DNA of 64,000 nt, taken from Anniella stebbinsi. Taxonomy: Eukaryota; Chordata; Lepidosauria; Squamata; Anniellidae. Made by a program: the position numbers and the translations under genes. Each line of letters starts with the position of its first letter. Positions within the stretch are counted from its first letter, which is position 1. Under the pieces are notes generated by a model. The model did no database searches. It had not been told where the DNA came from and worked only from the letters and a program-made list of their open reading frames with translations. The stretch is taken from assembly GCA_029215795.1 (NCBI GenBank), contig JARDYH010000004.1, positions 220,031,517 through 220,095,516 on the forward strand, read 5' to 3'. Positions 9,961 through 24,200 of the stretch are shown here, piece after piece.

Positions 9961-10340
9961 GAACCACCCAGACAGCTTCAGATATTGGGCAGTAGAGAAA
10001 TGAAATAAATAAATAAAAACAAATAAATGAGACAGATCCTGCATTAAACAGGGAGTTGGAGTAGATGGGGATTCCGTGAATGGGGATCAATTTCCACATT
10101 AGCCCTTGATTTTCTCTTGCAGGCATCCCACAGCCCTTTTCAAAACATCTTTGCCCTCAAATCCCTAATACCTGGCAATGCTTACCCTGTTTCACTTCCT
10201 CCAATACCTTTAGTGCTTCAGCATCCCCCCCTCCAGCTCTACACTATTCAGCCTACCAGGATGGAGGACCACACTCAAGTCACCTTGAGCTGACTCCAAC
10301 AGGGACGTCAATGGCAACACATCATAGCTTTCCTTCTTAC

Positions 10341-10500
10341 CGGCTATATGAGCTGGTCGCTCTCCAGAGTTGATAAGGGGAGTCAAAGGTCTGGCCACTC
10401 CATAAAAGCTGCAGGCCAAACTCGATCCCTCCCAGGTGATCCGGAGTCATGATGAAAGACTTGACATCAGGCAAGGTGTGGTGTTCCATCACAAACTGTC
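10341..10500 (-). CDS. FRAS1: FRAS1 exon w28 (last coding exon visible)
   Basis: 160 nt, phase 1 in and phase 2 out. It encodes 'GQFVMEHHTLPDVKSFIM', 'LGGIEFGLQLLWSGQTFD' and 'LWRATSSYS'. The donor is 'GCCG|gtaaga'. No continuation is seen between 10340 and 1, so the next exon lies beyond the left edge and the intron exceeds 10 kb. Confidence 0.92.
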
Positions 10501-13500
10501 CTGTGCAAACAGGAAATAAGCGTGTCAATAAGAAGCCAGCATGACCAAAGGTCAGGCATATTGGGAGCTGTAGTCCAGAACATCTGGAGGGCACCAGGTT
10601 GGGGGATGGTGGTCTGTCTGGGATGGTGGTCTGTCTATCTGCCAAACTATCTACTCCTGCTGACCATTGCCCTTGGTGGCTGGGGCTGATGGGAACTGAA
10701 GTCCAAAACATCTGGAGGACATAGATATTATACCTACTCTCAGCAATATATGCAGCAATATTCCCCAACCTGGTGTCCTCCAAATGTTGGACTAGAAGGC
10801 TGACTTACAGTATTATTAAGGCAACCACCTTCTCATGCGCCCCAGTATCTAGTTCCCAAGAGATGTGCAGCCTTTGAACATGGGACATCTGTTCGGAATG
10901 GGATGGAGTTCCACCCAACCAGAATCTGGGCTTGCACCATGGCTCCTGGCAAGAGCAGAAGCATTCACAGTGTGGACCCAAGACCAGCCACTTTCTGGTG
11001 AGTTCTGGGCCTGTTCTCAAAATAAACGGGAAGCTGGTCCAGCACAGCCCAGGATGTCTCAGGCTGCGCTGCACTGACCTCAAAAGCCTCCACTGTAAAT
11101 GGAGGAGCAGCAAAATCAGGACACTGGCCCTGAATCACGAGGAACATCAATAAAGAAAAAATGGATAAAAGGAAGGCGGTCATTACCCTTTGATCTCTGC
11201 ATTTTGGCATGCCAGCGATTTGGAAATTGCGTTGTTCCTATATTCAGAATCGTCACTCTACTTCCAGGATTTAGCCTAAACCAGGACTTATCAGAACGTA
11301 GCCTCTGGGCCACCTGTGAATATCAGAGCTTAACCTTGGGCCAAGTGAAGGAATGCTAAAGAGGAGTACCTCTGAGCATGTGCAGAGCACTCCCCCCCCC
11401 TTGGAAAAACAGAACCGGTGTCATGGATTCGAGGGCAGAAACTGTGGCCTTCTTCCCAAGAGGCATCACCCTAGCACCTCTCCTTGTGGAAGCCAAGCGC
11501 TGGTTACCTCTGAACTTGGCATGGGTCTTGAATTCAATGACCAGCCGGCCATCCTCTCGGATGTAAATCCTTATGATCTGCAGCCTGGCAGAAAGGACAC
11601 TGTCGGTCTGAATACCTACAAGACATGACAAAAGCCACCGGAGGATTAGCAGGGGATTAAGGAGCATTAATCTCTTTGCCCCAGTCCTCTTGCCGCATTG
11701 CAGCCAGAGGAGGGAAGCTGTGGTCGTTAAACCACCTTGAAGTTTGTCACGCAGATCAACTGGTTGTCTTGTTATCGGTAGATTCCCTCCCTCCACTTTA
11801 CTATCATGGATTCTGACAAAGTCCGCCTATTAATTTAGGTTGCAATCCTAAACACACTTACTAGTGAGTAGGCCCCAGTGAACACAGTGACGTCTGGGTA
11901 AACGTGCATAGAGTGGTGCTGCTAGGTTACTAGGTTTATCTCCTAATAAACTAGGATATCGAGAGGCAGTGTTGTGTAGTGGTTAAAGTGTTGGACTGGG
12001 ACTCTGTAGACTCAGGTTTTGGTCCCCATTTGGCCATGAAGCTCACTGGGTGACTCTGGGCAGCCAGCCAATGACTCTCAGCATAACTCTACCTCACGGA
12101 GTTGTTATGAGGATTTCTTTTCTTCATATGTTCTGGCAATGCTCAATAGTTGCCCCCTTTTGGGAGGAGGTCATAATAAGGATAAATCTTGTATTGAAAC
12201 AGTCTTTAATATGGAACGATGTGCAAGTCCTCCTAAACTACCTACCGGTTTCTTGGAAGTTAACGCAGGGTCAGCGCAAATGGACTTTCCGAGCCCTTAT
12301 GACCGCTGAAAGACTAATTTTATTACGTTAGAAGGATACATGTTCACCTCCCATAATGCAGTGGACTGAGGACTTAACAACGCTATCAACATTTGAACAG
12401 GTGGTATAGAGACTCCACTTGCGAGTGAATAAATACATGGATATTTGGTCTGTTTTTCTTGAAACCTACGCATAACTCTCTCCCGCCCCCTTTTTAAAAA
12501 AAGAATGATGTATCTGACGGAAAACAACAACATTTCTATACATGTAATGTTTTTCTCTCTCCACCCCCCCCCCCCCCGATTTATTTTCTGTTCTGTTAAA
12601 TTCACAATAAAAATGAGGATCAAATGAAGAGGCGGAAAATCATGCACACTGCCTTGGGCTCCTTGGAGGTAAAGTGGGATACAAAAGTAACAAATAAACA
12701 ATCAAGCAACATATCCTGCAGGGAGTTCTTGGTAGCAAAATGGAGTTCCTGGGCCCTTTACCAGACCCAGACCCACTTAGCATCACGGGGTTGCTACATT
12801 ACGTATAGGGTGACCATATGTAAAGGAGGACAGGGCTCCTGTATCTTTAACGGTTGTATTGAAAGGGGAATTTCAGCAGGTGCCATTTGTATGCATGCAG
12901 CACCTGGTGAAATTTCCTTCATTACAACACTTAACGCTGCAGGAGCTATACTAGAGTGACCAGATACAAAAGAGGGCAGGGCTCCTGCAGCTTTAATTGT
13001 TGTGATGAGGAGGGCATTTCACCAGGTGCTGCATGCACACAAATGACACCTTCTGAAGTTCCTTTTTCTATACAACTGTTAAAGATACAGGAGCCCTGTC
13101 CTCCTTTACATATGGTCACCCTAAAACCTTCAGATCATTGATACCAGGAAAAACCAAAAGGTCTGGCCACCTACCTGTTCTCCAGAGAACGGTGTCATAG
13201 AAGAAGGAAAACTCCATCTCAGTGTGATGTTCAAGAGAAGCCCATCCTCTAGGCGCAGTCACATAAATGTAGGAGACATAGAGCGGGACATGGACCGTCA
13301 GGAAGGACTGAGCCGAATCCCGGACCTATCAACAGATGCAGAGAGAGAAAATATTTATATATTTACATTACTGCCCTGTTGTTTAGTATTTAGTACCTTC
13401 ACTAGCTCTGTGCAGAAGGTTATTTCGCTTTGACACGTATATACAGTTGGGGAACAGGGAAAAGGAATTGCCCAAGGATGCACAAGTTGGTGGCATGGCG

Positions 13501-15162
13501 AGACTTGGACCCATTTCTTGCTGGTGTATTGTAGCTATTTTATGAGCTGAAATCCATGTAGTCTCATTGCAGTGGAGGCTGGTGGCTCCAAATTCGGAGG
13601 GGCTGTGAATCCGATCTGGGTTTCAGTCAGAACCAGCCAGAACTCTAAAGGAGCAATCCAAAGTGCTAAATCTGGTTTGGGTATAGGGTTCAGCATCTTG
13701 GATAGCTCCTTTAGAGTTCTGGCTGGTTCTGACTGAACTCCAGAATGGAGTCACCAGCTTCCACTGATTGTTTCTCCGACAGTGCAATCCTGTATGTGTC
13801 TACTCAGAAGGAGGCTTCATGGAGTTCAGTGGAGCTCACTCCCAGGAAAGTGCATGTAAGATTGCAGCCACAGTGTTTCCTACTGAATCCACGAAACCTG
13901 AGAGGAAATTTTCCCCAATTGAAAGTTAACTGACTCAAACAGAGAGCATTACCTGGAAGTCAGCAGTGACTGACCCGCTGCAGACGTCAATCAATTCTGT
14001 CATGTCATAGTAAGCATCAAATGTCCAAATGCAGCTCTTCAGGTTCAGATGCTTGTAAAGTTGGATGGTCTTTGGCTCTCTCACGCTGGGATCGAACTGG
14101 TATGGCCGATCATAGCCAGGCCCCAGAACAATGCTATTGTAGCTCACTTTGTCTAGGAATCCGGCTTCTGGGATGAAAACAAGGGAATACACAGAGATTT
14201 CTTCTCTGTTGCACTGAAGCAAGATCAGACCTGCTGCTGAAATACTCCTCATGTTTAAACAGGTAAATAAATATCTGCTATTGACAGTGGGTAGTATATA
14301 ATGTTAGTTCTCCACAGAGCAAACTCATTATTTATAATTTATTATTACATTTATATACCGCCCCATAGCCGAAACTCTCTGGGCAGTTTACAAAGATTAA
14401 AAACATTGAACATTTAAAAACCAATGTACAAAATTTAAAAGCATAAAAAGCATAAAAACAAACTACGTATCAACTATCCAGGAATTGAAATGAATAGGAC
14501 TCCAGTTAGTTGTGATTGACTTAAATCTCATTCATTTCAATGGGTCTACTCTATGTAGGACTAAGATTGGATACTACCAAGTGTCAGGACCAAGCCGCCC
14601 CACTGAACGCATAGAAAAGAGGCAGGCATGTTGTTGTGGCTGTTGTTTGATTGAGGGCCGCATTCCCTCGTGGAAATCTGTTGAGGGCTGCATTTTAATG
14701 GGGGACGGGTTCAAAGCCAGCTGTGGGTGGGGCCAGAGTCAAAAGTGAGCAGGTTACCTGCGGGATCGCCTTCTCCCATACAATCCGCCCCTCACACTCA
14801 GGTCATCTGGGAAGAATTTACTACAGTCAGCCAAAACTAGGCTGACAACCGTTACCCAGAGGACCTTCTCTTCTGCCGCTCCCAGACTGTGGAACGACCT
14901 GCCGGGAAGGATTCGCCAACTTAACAGTCTTCCGGAATTTAAGAAAGCTATAAAGAATGATCTCTTCTGGCAGGCCTACCCAGCTGAATTTTAAGAGTTT
15001 TATTAATATTTTAATAATGTATTCGTTTTGATATGTTTTTAATCAGTTTTATGTATTTTATATAATTTGCTTTTAATGTTGTTCCCCGCCTCGATCCAGA
15101 GGGAGAGGCGGGTAAGAAATAAATATGTTGTTGTTGTTATATTATTATTGTTGTTGTTGTTG

Positions 15163-15200
<38 letters not shown>

Positions 15201-18200
15201 TATTATTATCTCTTTCTCACTCGTAGCGGTTTTTCTAGACGGACATGACGGGTCTGTGTTTTGTAGTGCTAAGTTGAATGGGGTGTAATTTTTATCTGCT
15301 TTTACTATGGCTTCATGAATGGGGGTGTTTTTGGTGTGGAAGAATTCTCTGAGTGATTTTATCTGTTTAGCATGAATTCTGTTAATGTCCAGCAGACCTC
15401 TTCCTCCTTCTTTCCTGCTGATTGTTGTTCTTTCAATGCATGAGTTGGGATGGAGCATGCGGTGTTTTGTGAGTTGTTGTTATTATTATGATTATGATGA
15501 TTATTTTCACTTTCCGCCACCGTCTTTTCCCTCTCTCCCTCTTCCTTCCCATCCATCAGGCTGCCAGGGAAGGGACAGATCACTCTTGCCAGAGGCCTGA
15601 ACTGATCGCATGCAAGAGGACAGAATGAAATAAAGCCAAGTGCCTCAGCATAGCATAGGGCCTTCTCTGTTGTGGCACCCCAGTTGTGGAATGCCCTCCC
15701 CTTGGAGCCTCAACTGGCACAGACGCTGGCTTCGTTTTGGCGCCAAGTTAAGACATGGCTTTTTATCAAAGCCTTTGAGGGCTAAATTTGCCTAAATTTG
15801 CATGTAGTTTTAATTGTTTTAGCTTTTTTACTGTTATTACCTTGTTAATGGTTTAATATGTTTTAGCTGTGCAAATTATTTATTGTTTTATATTGCTTGA
15901 ATTATCTGTACACTGCCCTGAGATCCCAATGATATAGGACAGGATACAAATGTTTAAATAAATAAATGGTGTAGAATATTTGTCCCAACATCTAGTCCTG
16001 CAGGAAGTGTCAAGTCCTCCTGGATAACTCTCCTGTCAGGGCCGGCCCTACCATTAGGCAGGGTGAGGCAGTCGCCTCAGGAGGCAGATGCTAGGATGCA
16101 GCAGCAAAGTGTTCAAGGAGAGAACCGTGTGCCTTGCTGTTAACCTGCTGCCTTCACTTTCAGTGGAGAACACTGTCCCATCGTTAGCATTGAAGATTTT
16201 GTGAAATCACTCCCTTGTGTGTTTTGTGGATTGTGCAGTCCGGCGTCCGTTCACAAATGGATTCGATATTTTTTTCTGCTATGCAAGAAAATATGCAAAT
16301 AATTCCGAAAGAAAGTTTGCAACAATTGATATAATTATTTTTCGTACGTAACGTTTAGCGTATTGCCTCCCATTCCATTCAGCTTTTCCCTGCGTATATT
16401 TTCCAGCATGGCAATATGTCTCAGCAGAAATGTGCGTACTTTCCTGAGAATGAATTTGTGTAAATTTTGGGAAAGTGAAGAAAACAATCCGGAAGGCCAC
16501 AGACTCTGCGCACCTTGGAGAGGCTGTGCCGCCGCAGATTCTGCAGGTCGGATTCTTAGAAATCCAAACTCATTTTAGTTCGTGTCGAATTTCCACCCTA
16601 GGAACCCTACAATAGGCCATGGGTTCTGGGTTCCTTGTTAACCACAGCAACAAGGCACCCTAGCTGGGTTCGCACGATATGGCAAGCTATGCTGGCGAGG
16701 GTAGTTATGCAAATACAGGGGAAGTACGCCCCAGTGGCTTAATTGACACATGGGGCAAGGGAAATAAGCCACCATGGCTTTTTCCCCCTACCATGACCAT
16801 GCGAATCAAGTCAAAACCTTTCAATAGTTAAAGCACAACTAATCTGTGCTAAGCAGTCTTGAATATAAACTTTTGTTTACGGGCAGAAGACGTGCCTTTC
16901 TGGATCAAGCCAGGATCCAGCCAGCCAACCACTGTTTGCAAAGATCCCAGCAACCAGCAGGCGCTTGGTGGTCCACCCAAAAGTGGCCAGTGGCCCAACA
17001 AGCGGACCATGACCTGCTCTCGATCTAACAAATCTGCACAATGCTCCCTAAACTAATGTGTGCTTTGATTGCCTTTCTAATGAAGGACACACTTAAATTC
17101 CTCTGCTGCTGAGGAATTAAAACTGCCTTTTTATCATACAACAAAGGAACGGCAGCCTTAATCCCACAAGGGAGAAAAGTCTTTTAAAATGCTGATTCAG
17201 CAAGAGAAGCTGGAAGCTTATGTGGAGGGTGGGCTGTGGGGGGGGGGGAGATTTTGCCTGCCTGCATCGGTGTGCAAATGCCATGGGATTTTTGAGGAAT
17301 GGGGCTCAAGAGGTGTCTCAGAACAGCCTCCGTTAAGTCCATTTATCCAGCCAGAGGTACATTCAGAGTAGACCTTTGGGGTAGAAGCTCAGGTTCCCAA
17401 AATCAGGGCCAGCCCTACCATTAGGCAGGGTGAGGCAGTCAGCTCAGGCGGCAGAAGCTAGAAGGCAGCAGCAAGGTGTTCAAGGAGAGAACTGTGTGCC
17501 ATGCAGCCTACTCTGTGCCCCCTAGATTAGCTTGCTGCCTTCAAGTTCAGTGGAGAACGTTGTCCCATCATGAGTGTTGAAGACAGATTCATCTGTCGGT
17601 CCAGTCGGCTTTTGTGCATGGAAGGGTAGGGGACGCCATCTTGTCCTTTGCCTCAGGCAGCAAAATGTCTTGGGACGGCCCTGCCCCAAAAGCAGCAGGG
17701 CTCATTTGCCACATTTTGAAGCAAGGAATGTAATACACGCGACCATCTAAGGAGCTTCCCCCATCCCTCCAGAAGTCCAGAGTCTAAAATCACCTGATCG
17801 GGACTCTCTACAGGGGACAGACCTGCAGCGAGCCAAGAGGGAAATGGATGATGAATGTGGCTGCCAACAATTGATCACCTGAGATGCCTTTAAGGTCCTG
17901 GATGCTGACCAGGTTGGAACAGACATGCTGGTGCCTGTAGATGGACTCCGACAATAGGAAATGCAGGTTGTGCAGCGGCATGGTGGAGATGAGCGGCAGC
18001 ATCCCGTCCTGATGTGGGATCTGCACGGAGATGTGGATTCTGGAACATCACAAAGAGGCAGAAAGTGAGGGCGGGGGGAGGACGCCCTGGAGAAAAGGCG
18101 CACACACACGTCGCGAGGAGGTCATGAAGCACGAATCAGGCTCCGATTCGGAAGACAGAGCATTGGAACGCAAGCCTTTGCTGCCACTGGCTTAATACTG

Positions 18201-21200
18201 GTAGGGATGGACGGTCTCACCCGCGTCTAGCACAGGCAGACGGATGATCGCAGAGCCGCCGGCGCCGCATGAGCTTCCTTACAGCTCGGCGCGCGTCCGA
18301 CGAGGTCACAAGCCCATCCGCCCTGTGCGTAAGGACGGCTCTGGAAATTGCGCATGTCCCACGTTGCGTAACGGGCAGCTGTGAAGGCCCCATTTACGCA
18401 AGGTGAAAGGTCGAATGCTCCACTCACACGTTTCATCTCGTGCAAATGGGGCCTTTACGTCCACCATTTGCACAAGGTAGAAGAGAAGCGATTTCCAAAG
18501 CCTCCATTGTACACAGCAACGGAGGCTCCGGAAGAGGGCGGTTGGCTACTGGGGGGTTGCTGGGCCACACGGACGCTCGAAGTGCAGGCCCATGAACGCA
18601 CCGCAGCCTGGCAAGCCGTCAGACTCCAGGAGTGGTCGGGTGCCCGCAACACCCCTACCTACTAGATTGATGCCCTTTAGAGTGAGGGCTCCAAGAGTGG
18701 AGCCCTCTGCCCTCTCCATAGCCCTGTTGGAAAGAACCAAGCGAGGTGGGTGGAACGACAGAGGCATTTTTGTCACCCATCCAGTTGCCCTGCTTTGCTG
18801 TGGGCGGGATGGGCGATGGAGAGGCTCCTTGATCTAGCAGAGCCTCTCCCCTCCCCTCCCTTCCCCACCATTTCCTCCCACCCTGATCCCCTTCTGAGGT
18901 TGCAGCTGCGGAGTTTACGCAGCAGTGGGGAAAGGGGAGATGGGACATCCCCACTTAGTTTCCCTCCCTCGCTGAAGGCCATAGCTCTTGCTACGATCTC
19001 GGGAGGTGTGTCTGTGTGTGTGTGTGTCCGCCCTGAATCATCCTGTGGTCCCTGGGGCCTTTCCCAAGGACCACACGATTGCTCAGCCTGTCCAATTAAA
19101 ACCAGTTGCCACCCCCCAGCCACACACATGGTTCAGATCTGCGCATTCAACAACGTTCTTCTGCCTGCAGGTTCAACCTTGAAGGTGAGGGAGGTTCTAC
19201 GTTCAGATTACTGTTGGATCTTGCCACTGGATGTCTGTGCTTGGTGAGAAGGTGGAAGAGTTTCGGGGGGGCAAGATGTGTAAGTCTGGAGCCCATTCCC
19301 AATATAACTACACATGGAGAAGAAGGTTAAAAATAATATCTAAACGGCCTTCTGAAGCTTCCCCCCTCCAGTTTGCCATTCCTTGTAGAACAACAGACTA
19401 GTCAAGTTTGTTTGATATAGCGCATTTATCAAATATTTTTGCTGATATTTCCCTTAAGATTTATTGCCAAAAGTACTCTTTTCCCTCCCTCCCTCCCTCT
19501 TTGATTTCAGCCACAGATCACGTAATGAGCGATGGCCAAATGTTCAAGTGTTTGGAAATGCTACGTTTAAAAACAAACAAACTGTAAACAACTGGAAATT
19601 GATGACTAATTCCACCCCATTCCGCACATATACACGCAAAGCGGCATTTATTAGATGCCAGCGTTTTCATATTTTGATATTTTCTGCATTTTAAAAAAAT
19701 GCAGAACAAGTTTGAAAACATTTTCTTCTTTGTATATTCCAAATAAAACATGAGCTAGTTATGCATCTAACTTTTTAAACCCCCCCCTCTCTCTTTTCTT
19801 GTGAAATCCAATGTAAAGCAGAATTTCCCAGAGCCCACCCTTATAGGATTGATGTCCCCTGGCCCCCTAACCTGTTGGGGTGTTCCTTGTGTTTGACATC
19901 CAGATACTTCAAAGTGGCAATGAATGACTGCGCTTGGAAGCCCCGGGCTGTTCCGGCTACCACAGGTGTGTGGCAGATGGCGCTGTCCGTCCCAATAGTA
20001 ACTATATTGCTTCTCAGTGGGGTGCCTGCATGGCCGACCTTATCCACAGCTTTGGCCACGCAACGCACGTGGAATCGTCGGCTGAAGTAAATACTATCCA
20101 GCACCTGGGAAGAACAGTGGGGAGAAAGAGAGAAGGATTATGGGTGTCCACGATGGCTCCAGAATTCTTGGGGGGCTGGAAAAGAGAGACCGGCTCTTGG
20201 TGCTACTGGAAACAATTAAAATCTTTAAAACTTCTTTATCTTAAATAGCTCGACGTTTCATATTTTAAAAATCCTTCATCAGGAGCTGATGGAGCAAACA
20301 GGCCAGTAGTCTTGTAGCCTGTTTTTGCTGGTTAGAATTCTTTGAAGTTTTTCTGTTTTCTGCGCGTTCAGTCACTGAACTGCGTCTGCCAAGCAAATCT
20401 TATCCTGTAACTATAAGGCAGAGTTACGAGATATCCTCGTAGTTACGGGATAAGATTTGCTTGGCAGACACAGTTCAATGCCTGAACATGCCCAGAACTG
20501 GACACAGTACTCAAGATGGGGCCTAACCAGTGCTGAATAGAGGGGAACTAGTACCTCTCGCGATTTGGAAGCTATACTTCTATTAATGCAGCCCAAAATA
20601 GCATTTGCTTTTTTTGCAGCCACATCACACTGTTGGCTCATATTCAACTTGTGTTCTACAACAATTCCAAGATCCTTCTTGCTTGTTGTATTGCTTAGCC
20701 AAGTATCCCCCATCTTGTAACTGTGCATTTGGTTTCTTTTTCCTAGGTGTAGAACTTGGCATTTATCCCTATTGAATTTCATTCTGTTGTTTCAGCCCAG
20801 CGCTCCAGTCTATCAAGATCACTTTAGAGTTTGTTTCTGTCTTCCAGGGTATTAGTGATCCCACTCAGTTTTGTGTCATCTGCAAATTTGATAAGCATTC
20901 CCTGCACCTCCTCATCCAAATCATTAATAAAAATGTTGAAGAGCACTGGGCCCAGGACTGAGCCCTGCGGTACCCCACTCGTTAACTCCCCACAGTGTGA
21001 AAAGGTACCATTGATAAGCACTCTTTGAGTCCGATTCTGTAGCCAACTGTGGATCCACCTAATAGTTGTTCCATCTAGCCCATTTTTCACTAGTTTGTTA
21101 ATCAGAATATGTCATGGGGCACTTTGTCAAAAGCTTTGCTGAAGTCAAGGAGGAAGGCTGAACAGCAGAGCCTGACAGAGTTTGGGAAGGGGCCCATCAA

Positions 21201-24200
21201 AGGAGCTAGCTGCAGTCCAATGCAGCTGGCCTCACTCAGGCATCAGCAGCACAATATAAGGAAAACCTGAGATGCTGGGGATTTGCTGAAAGCAATTGTG
21301 GTTTTTGGTGTTCTGTCCCAGTCACATACCTGCCAACTCCTTCATCTTGTTTGGACTATATCTGACCCTGGAAAGACCTCGACTATTCTTCTGTGTGTTC
21401 CTGAAACCAGTATTGTTTACCTTAGCTCCTGACGGATACTTTCGGCATTCCGCCCTTGGACTGTTTATTGATGATTCTAGCCGCCACTTATCTCGCAACT
21501 CCTGTGATTTACGACACTACCCTCGACTACAGCCCAGCTGGGTGTGCCTCAAATCCTGCACAATTATTTTACTTATCTATTGTATTAATAAAACAAGATT
21601 GCCTTTATGGCTGCTGACCTTCAAGGAGACTTAACAACATCATCAACGTATTCAAAACAAGTATAAAACCATACATGGAAACAGAAAGAGCAGGCATTCA
21701 GCTAGGCTTCTGGGGAGGCATCGTAGCTCAAGGGACGTTCTCAGGGTCTACTCCAGAGGAAAAGGCCATGGTTAGCAGGCCAGGGAAAGAAGCCCTGCCT
21801 GAGATCTTGGAGGGCTGATGTGAATCAAAGGAGACAACACTGGGCTGGAAGGAGCAATGGCCTCAATCGGTGTAAGGCAGTGTGCTCCAGGAAAGATCCA
21901 GTTTAAATTCAGCAGCATGCCAAAACCCAAGTGGGTGAAAGCAATGGGGAAGCAGCAGCAATGGCAGCAGGAACCCTGAATGGACCGGGAGAAAGGACTC
22001 TGGGGAATATTCTCTCCCACGTACTCCATTTTGCCACTACCACCAACTTTCGGAGAAGCAGATACGGAAGCCGCGTGATACCATTACCCATATAATGCCA
22101 GTCCTTTCCATATGTCTGGCTACTTGTCTCCCTGGCATGCTAAGACATGCAGCCCCTCACCCTTCCGCACCTGTACCTTGACATGGTGTGGTCCAGCAAA
22201 AGCCACCCCAGGCGATGCTGCCGACCGTGTAGCTCAGCCATGCCCCCAGACATACCTTGTGATTGACGCTGGTGAAAGGAGTGTTGTCCGTAATGGTTTC
22301 AAAGGGGGATCTGGCTCCGTTCCCGTCGGTGGGGGTGGCCACCTCCCAGCTGAACTGGATGGAGGACTGGTTGATCCCGGCCTCGTTGCAGCGCTCCTTC
22401 ATGACCGAGTACTTGGGGAAGTGAGGGTCGCAAGGAGTCACGCAGACCAGTGGGTAGCCTGGAGAAGGGGACTTCTTAGCACCTTCTTTGGTTTCTTCTT
22501 CCACATGATCATACTCTGATAGTGTGACCACCTGTAGGAACACAGTACAAGAGTTAGGGCTCTAGAGAAGGGACTGATCATGGCTCTTGTACCATGCAAG
22601 ACCCAACCTTACAGCTAATGGCTCATATCTTGTGACTCTGATAAGAACATAAGAAGAGCCATACTGGATCAGACCATAGGTCCATCTAGTCCAGCACTCT
22701 GTTCGCACAGTGGCCAATCAGGGACCCACAAGCAGGACATGAGTACAACAGCACCGTCCCACCCATGTTCCCCAGCAACTGGTGCACCTAAACTTGCTGA
22801 CTCTGCTACTGGAGGTAGCACGTAGTCATCAAAACTAATACCCATTGATAGCCTTTTCCTCCAGGAATTTCTCCACCCCCCTTTTAAAGCCATCCAAATT
22901 GGTGGCCATCACTACATCTTGCGGTAGCAAGTTCCACAGTTTAACTATGCGCTGTGTGAAGAAGTGCTTCCTCTTATCTGTCCTGAATCTCCCACCGATC
23001 AGCTTCTAGTATTATGGAAGAGGGGAAAATGTCTCCCTATCCACATTCTCCATGTCATGCATCATTTTATACACCTGATCAGATTGCTATGAAGTTGCAT
23101 CATCTAGGTAAGGGAATTACAGCACAAAGTCTGAATATTTGAATTGCTGTGTCTATTAAACAAGTCCTGCCTTACTGGCCTTATATCAGGGGGGTTAAAT
23201 CCAGCCCAACTCTGGGTTTCCCCATATGGCCATACCTCCTTCCTCTGGCTCACTCCTTTTCCCAGACTGCCAAACATTCAGTGGTTTCCCAGACCAGGCA
23301 CATTCCTCACCCCCAATCCTCCTTTTCCCAGACTGCCAAACATTCAGTGGTTTCCCAGACCAGGCACCTTCCTCACCCCCAATCCTCCTAAAGCTTGTCA
23401 ATGAGAGGAGGGGCCTTAAGCTAAAATATACTGGTATTTTGGCCAACCCCTATTGCTTTTGGTTTCTACCAAGCACTGGAATGAGGCTACCGAGAGCCTG
23501 TCCAAAACTGAATTCAGCCCTCGGGTTGAAAGAGGCTCTATGCCCCTGCTATATAAACTGGACCGGCCCTACCATTAGGCAGAGTGCGTCAGTCACCTCA
23601 GGTGGCCAGTGATGGGAGGCAGCAACATAATTGTGGTAAAACCCACACACCTTGGCTGAGGTCTACACCTGCATCAGAATGAGATGGTAGAATCCTGAGA
23701 TGGCAGAGAGGACCGTAACACCTAAGGCTGCACAGGAGCGATACTGGTTGTGAATGACTCTCCATGTAAAAACAACAATACCTCCCTGCAAGTAAAAAGC
23801 TAATATATCAGGAATAAAGGTTCCAGACTAGTCTGCTGTGCTAGTTTTGTACTTACAGAGAGTTTTATTTACATGGGGATTCATTTTTTTAAAAAATGAC
23901 ACACACACACCCAGCTGCAATCTGAAGTGGTACAGCTACTCTACCACCTCATTCTGTTGCATATTTCTGTCATGCACGTATCACATAAAAATGGAGCATG
24001 TCAGAACCGAGCCTTGTCTCATCATTCAAGTTGTGCCACCTACAACAGGAGGAGCTGGTAAAATGAGGCTTCCGGCTGCTTCTTGGTCCAGAATGGTGAC
24101 AATTGTAGTGGTGATCTCCCCCAGGACAGCTTCAACAGGATCATCTGGCCCTAGCACCAGAGAAAAGGACTCATGCCACTCCCGGACTTCGTTGGACATA

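Noticed and set aside
21290..21650. Possible LTR with AATAAA
   Set aside because: No second copy, no TG...CA ends with target duplication, and no internal retroviral genes nearby.
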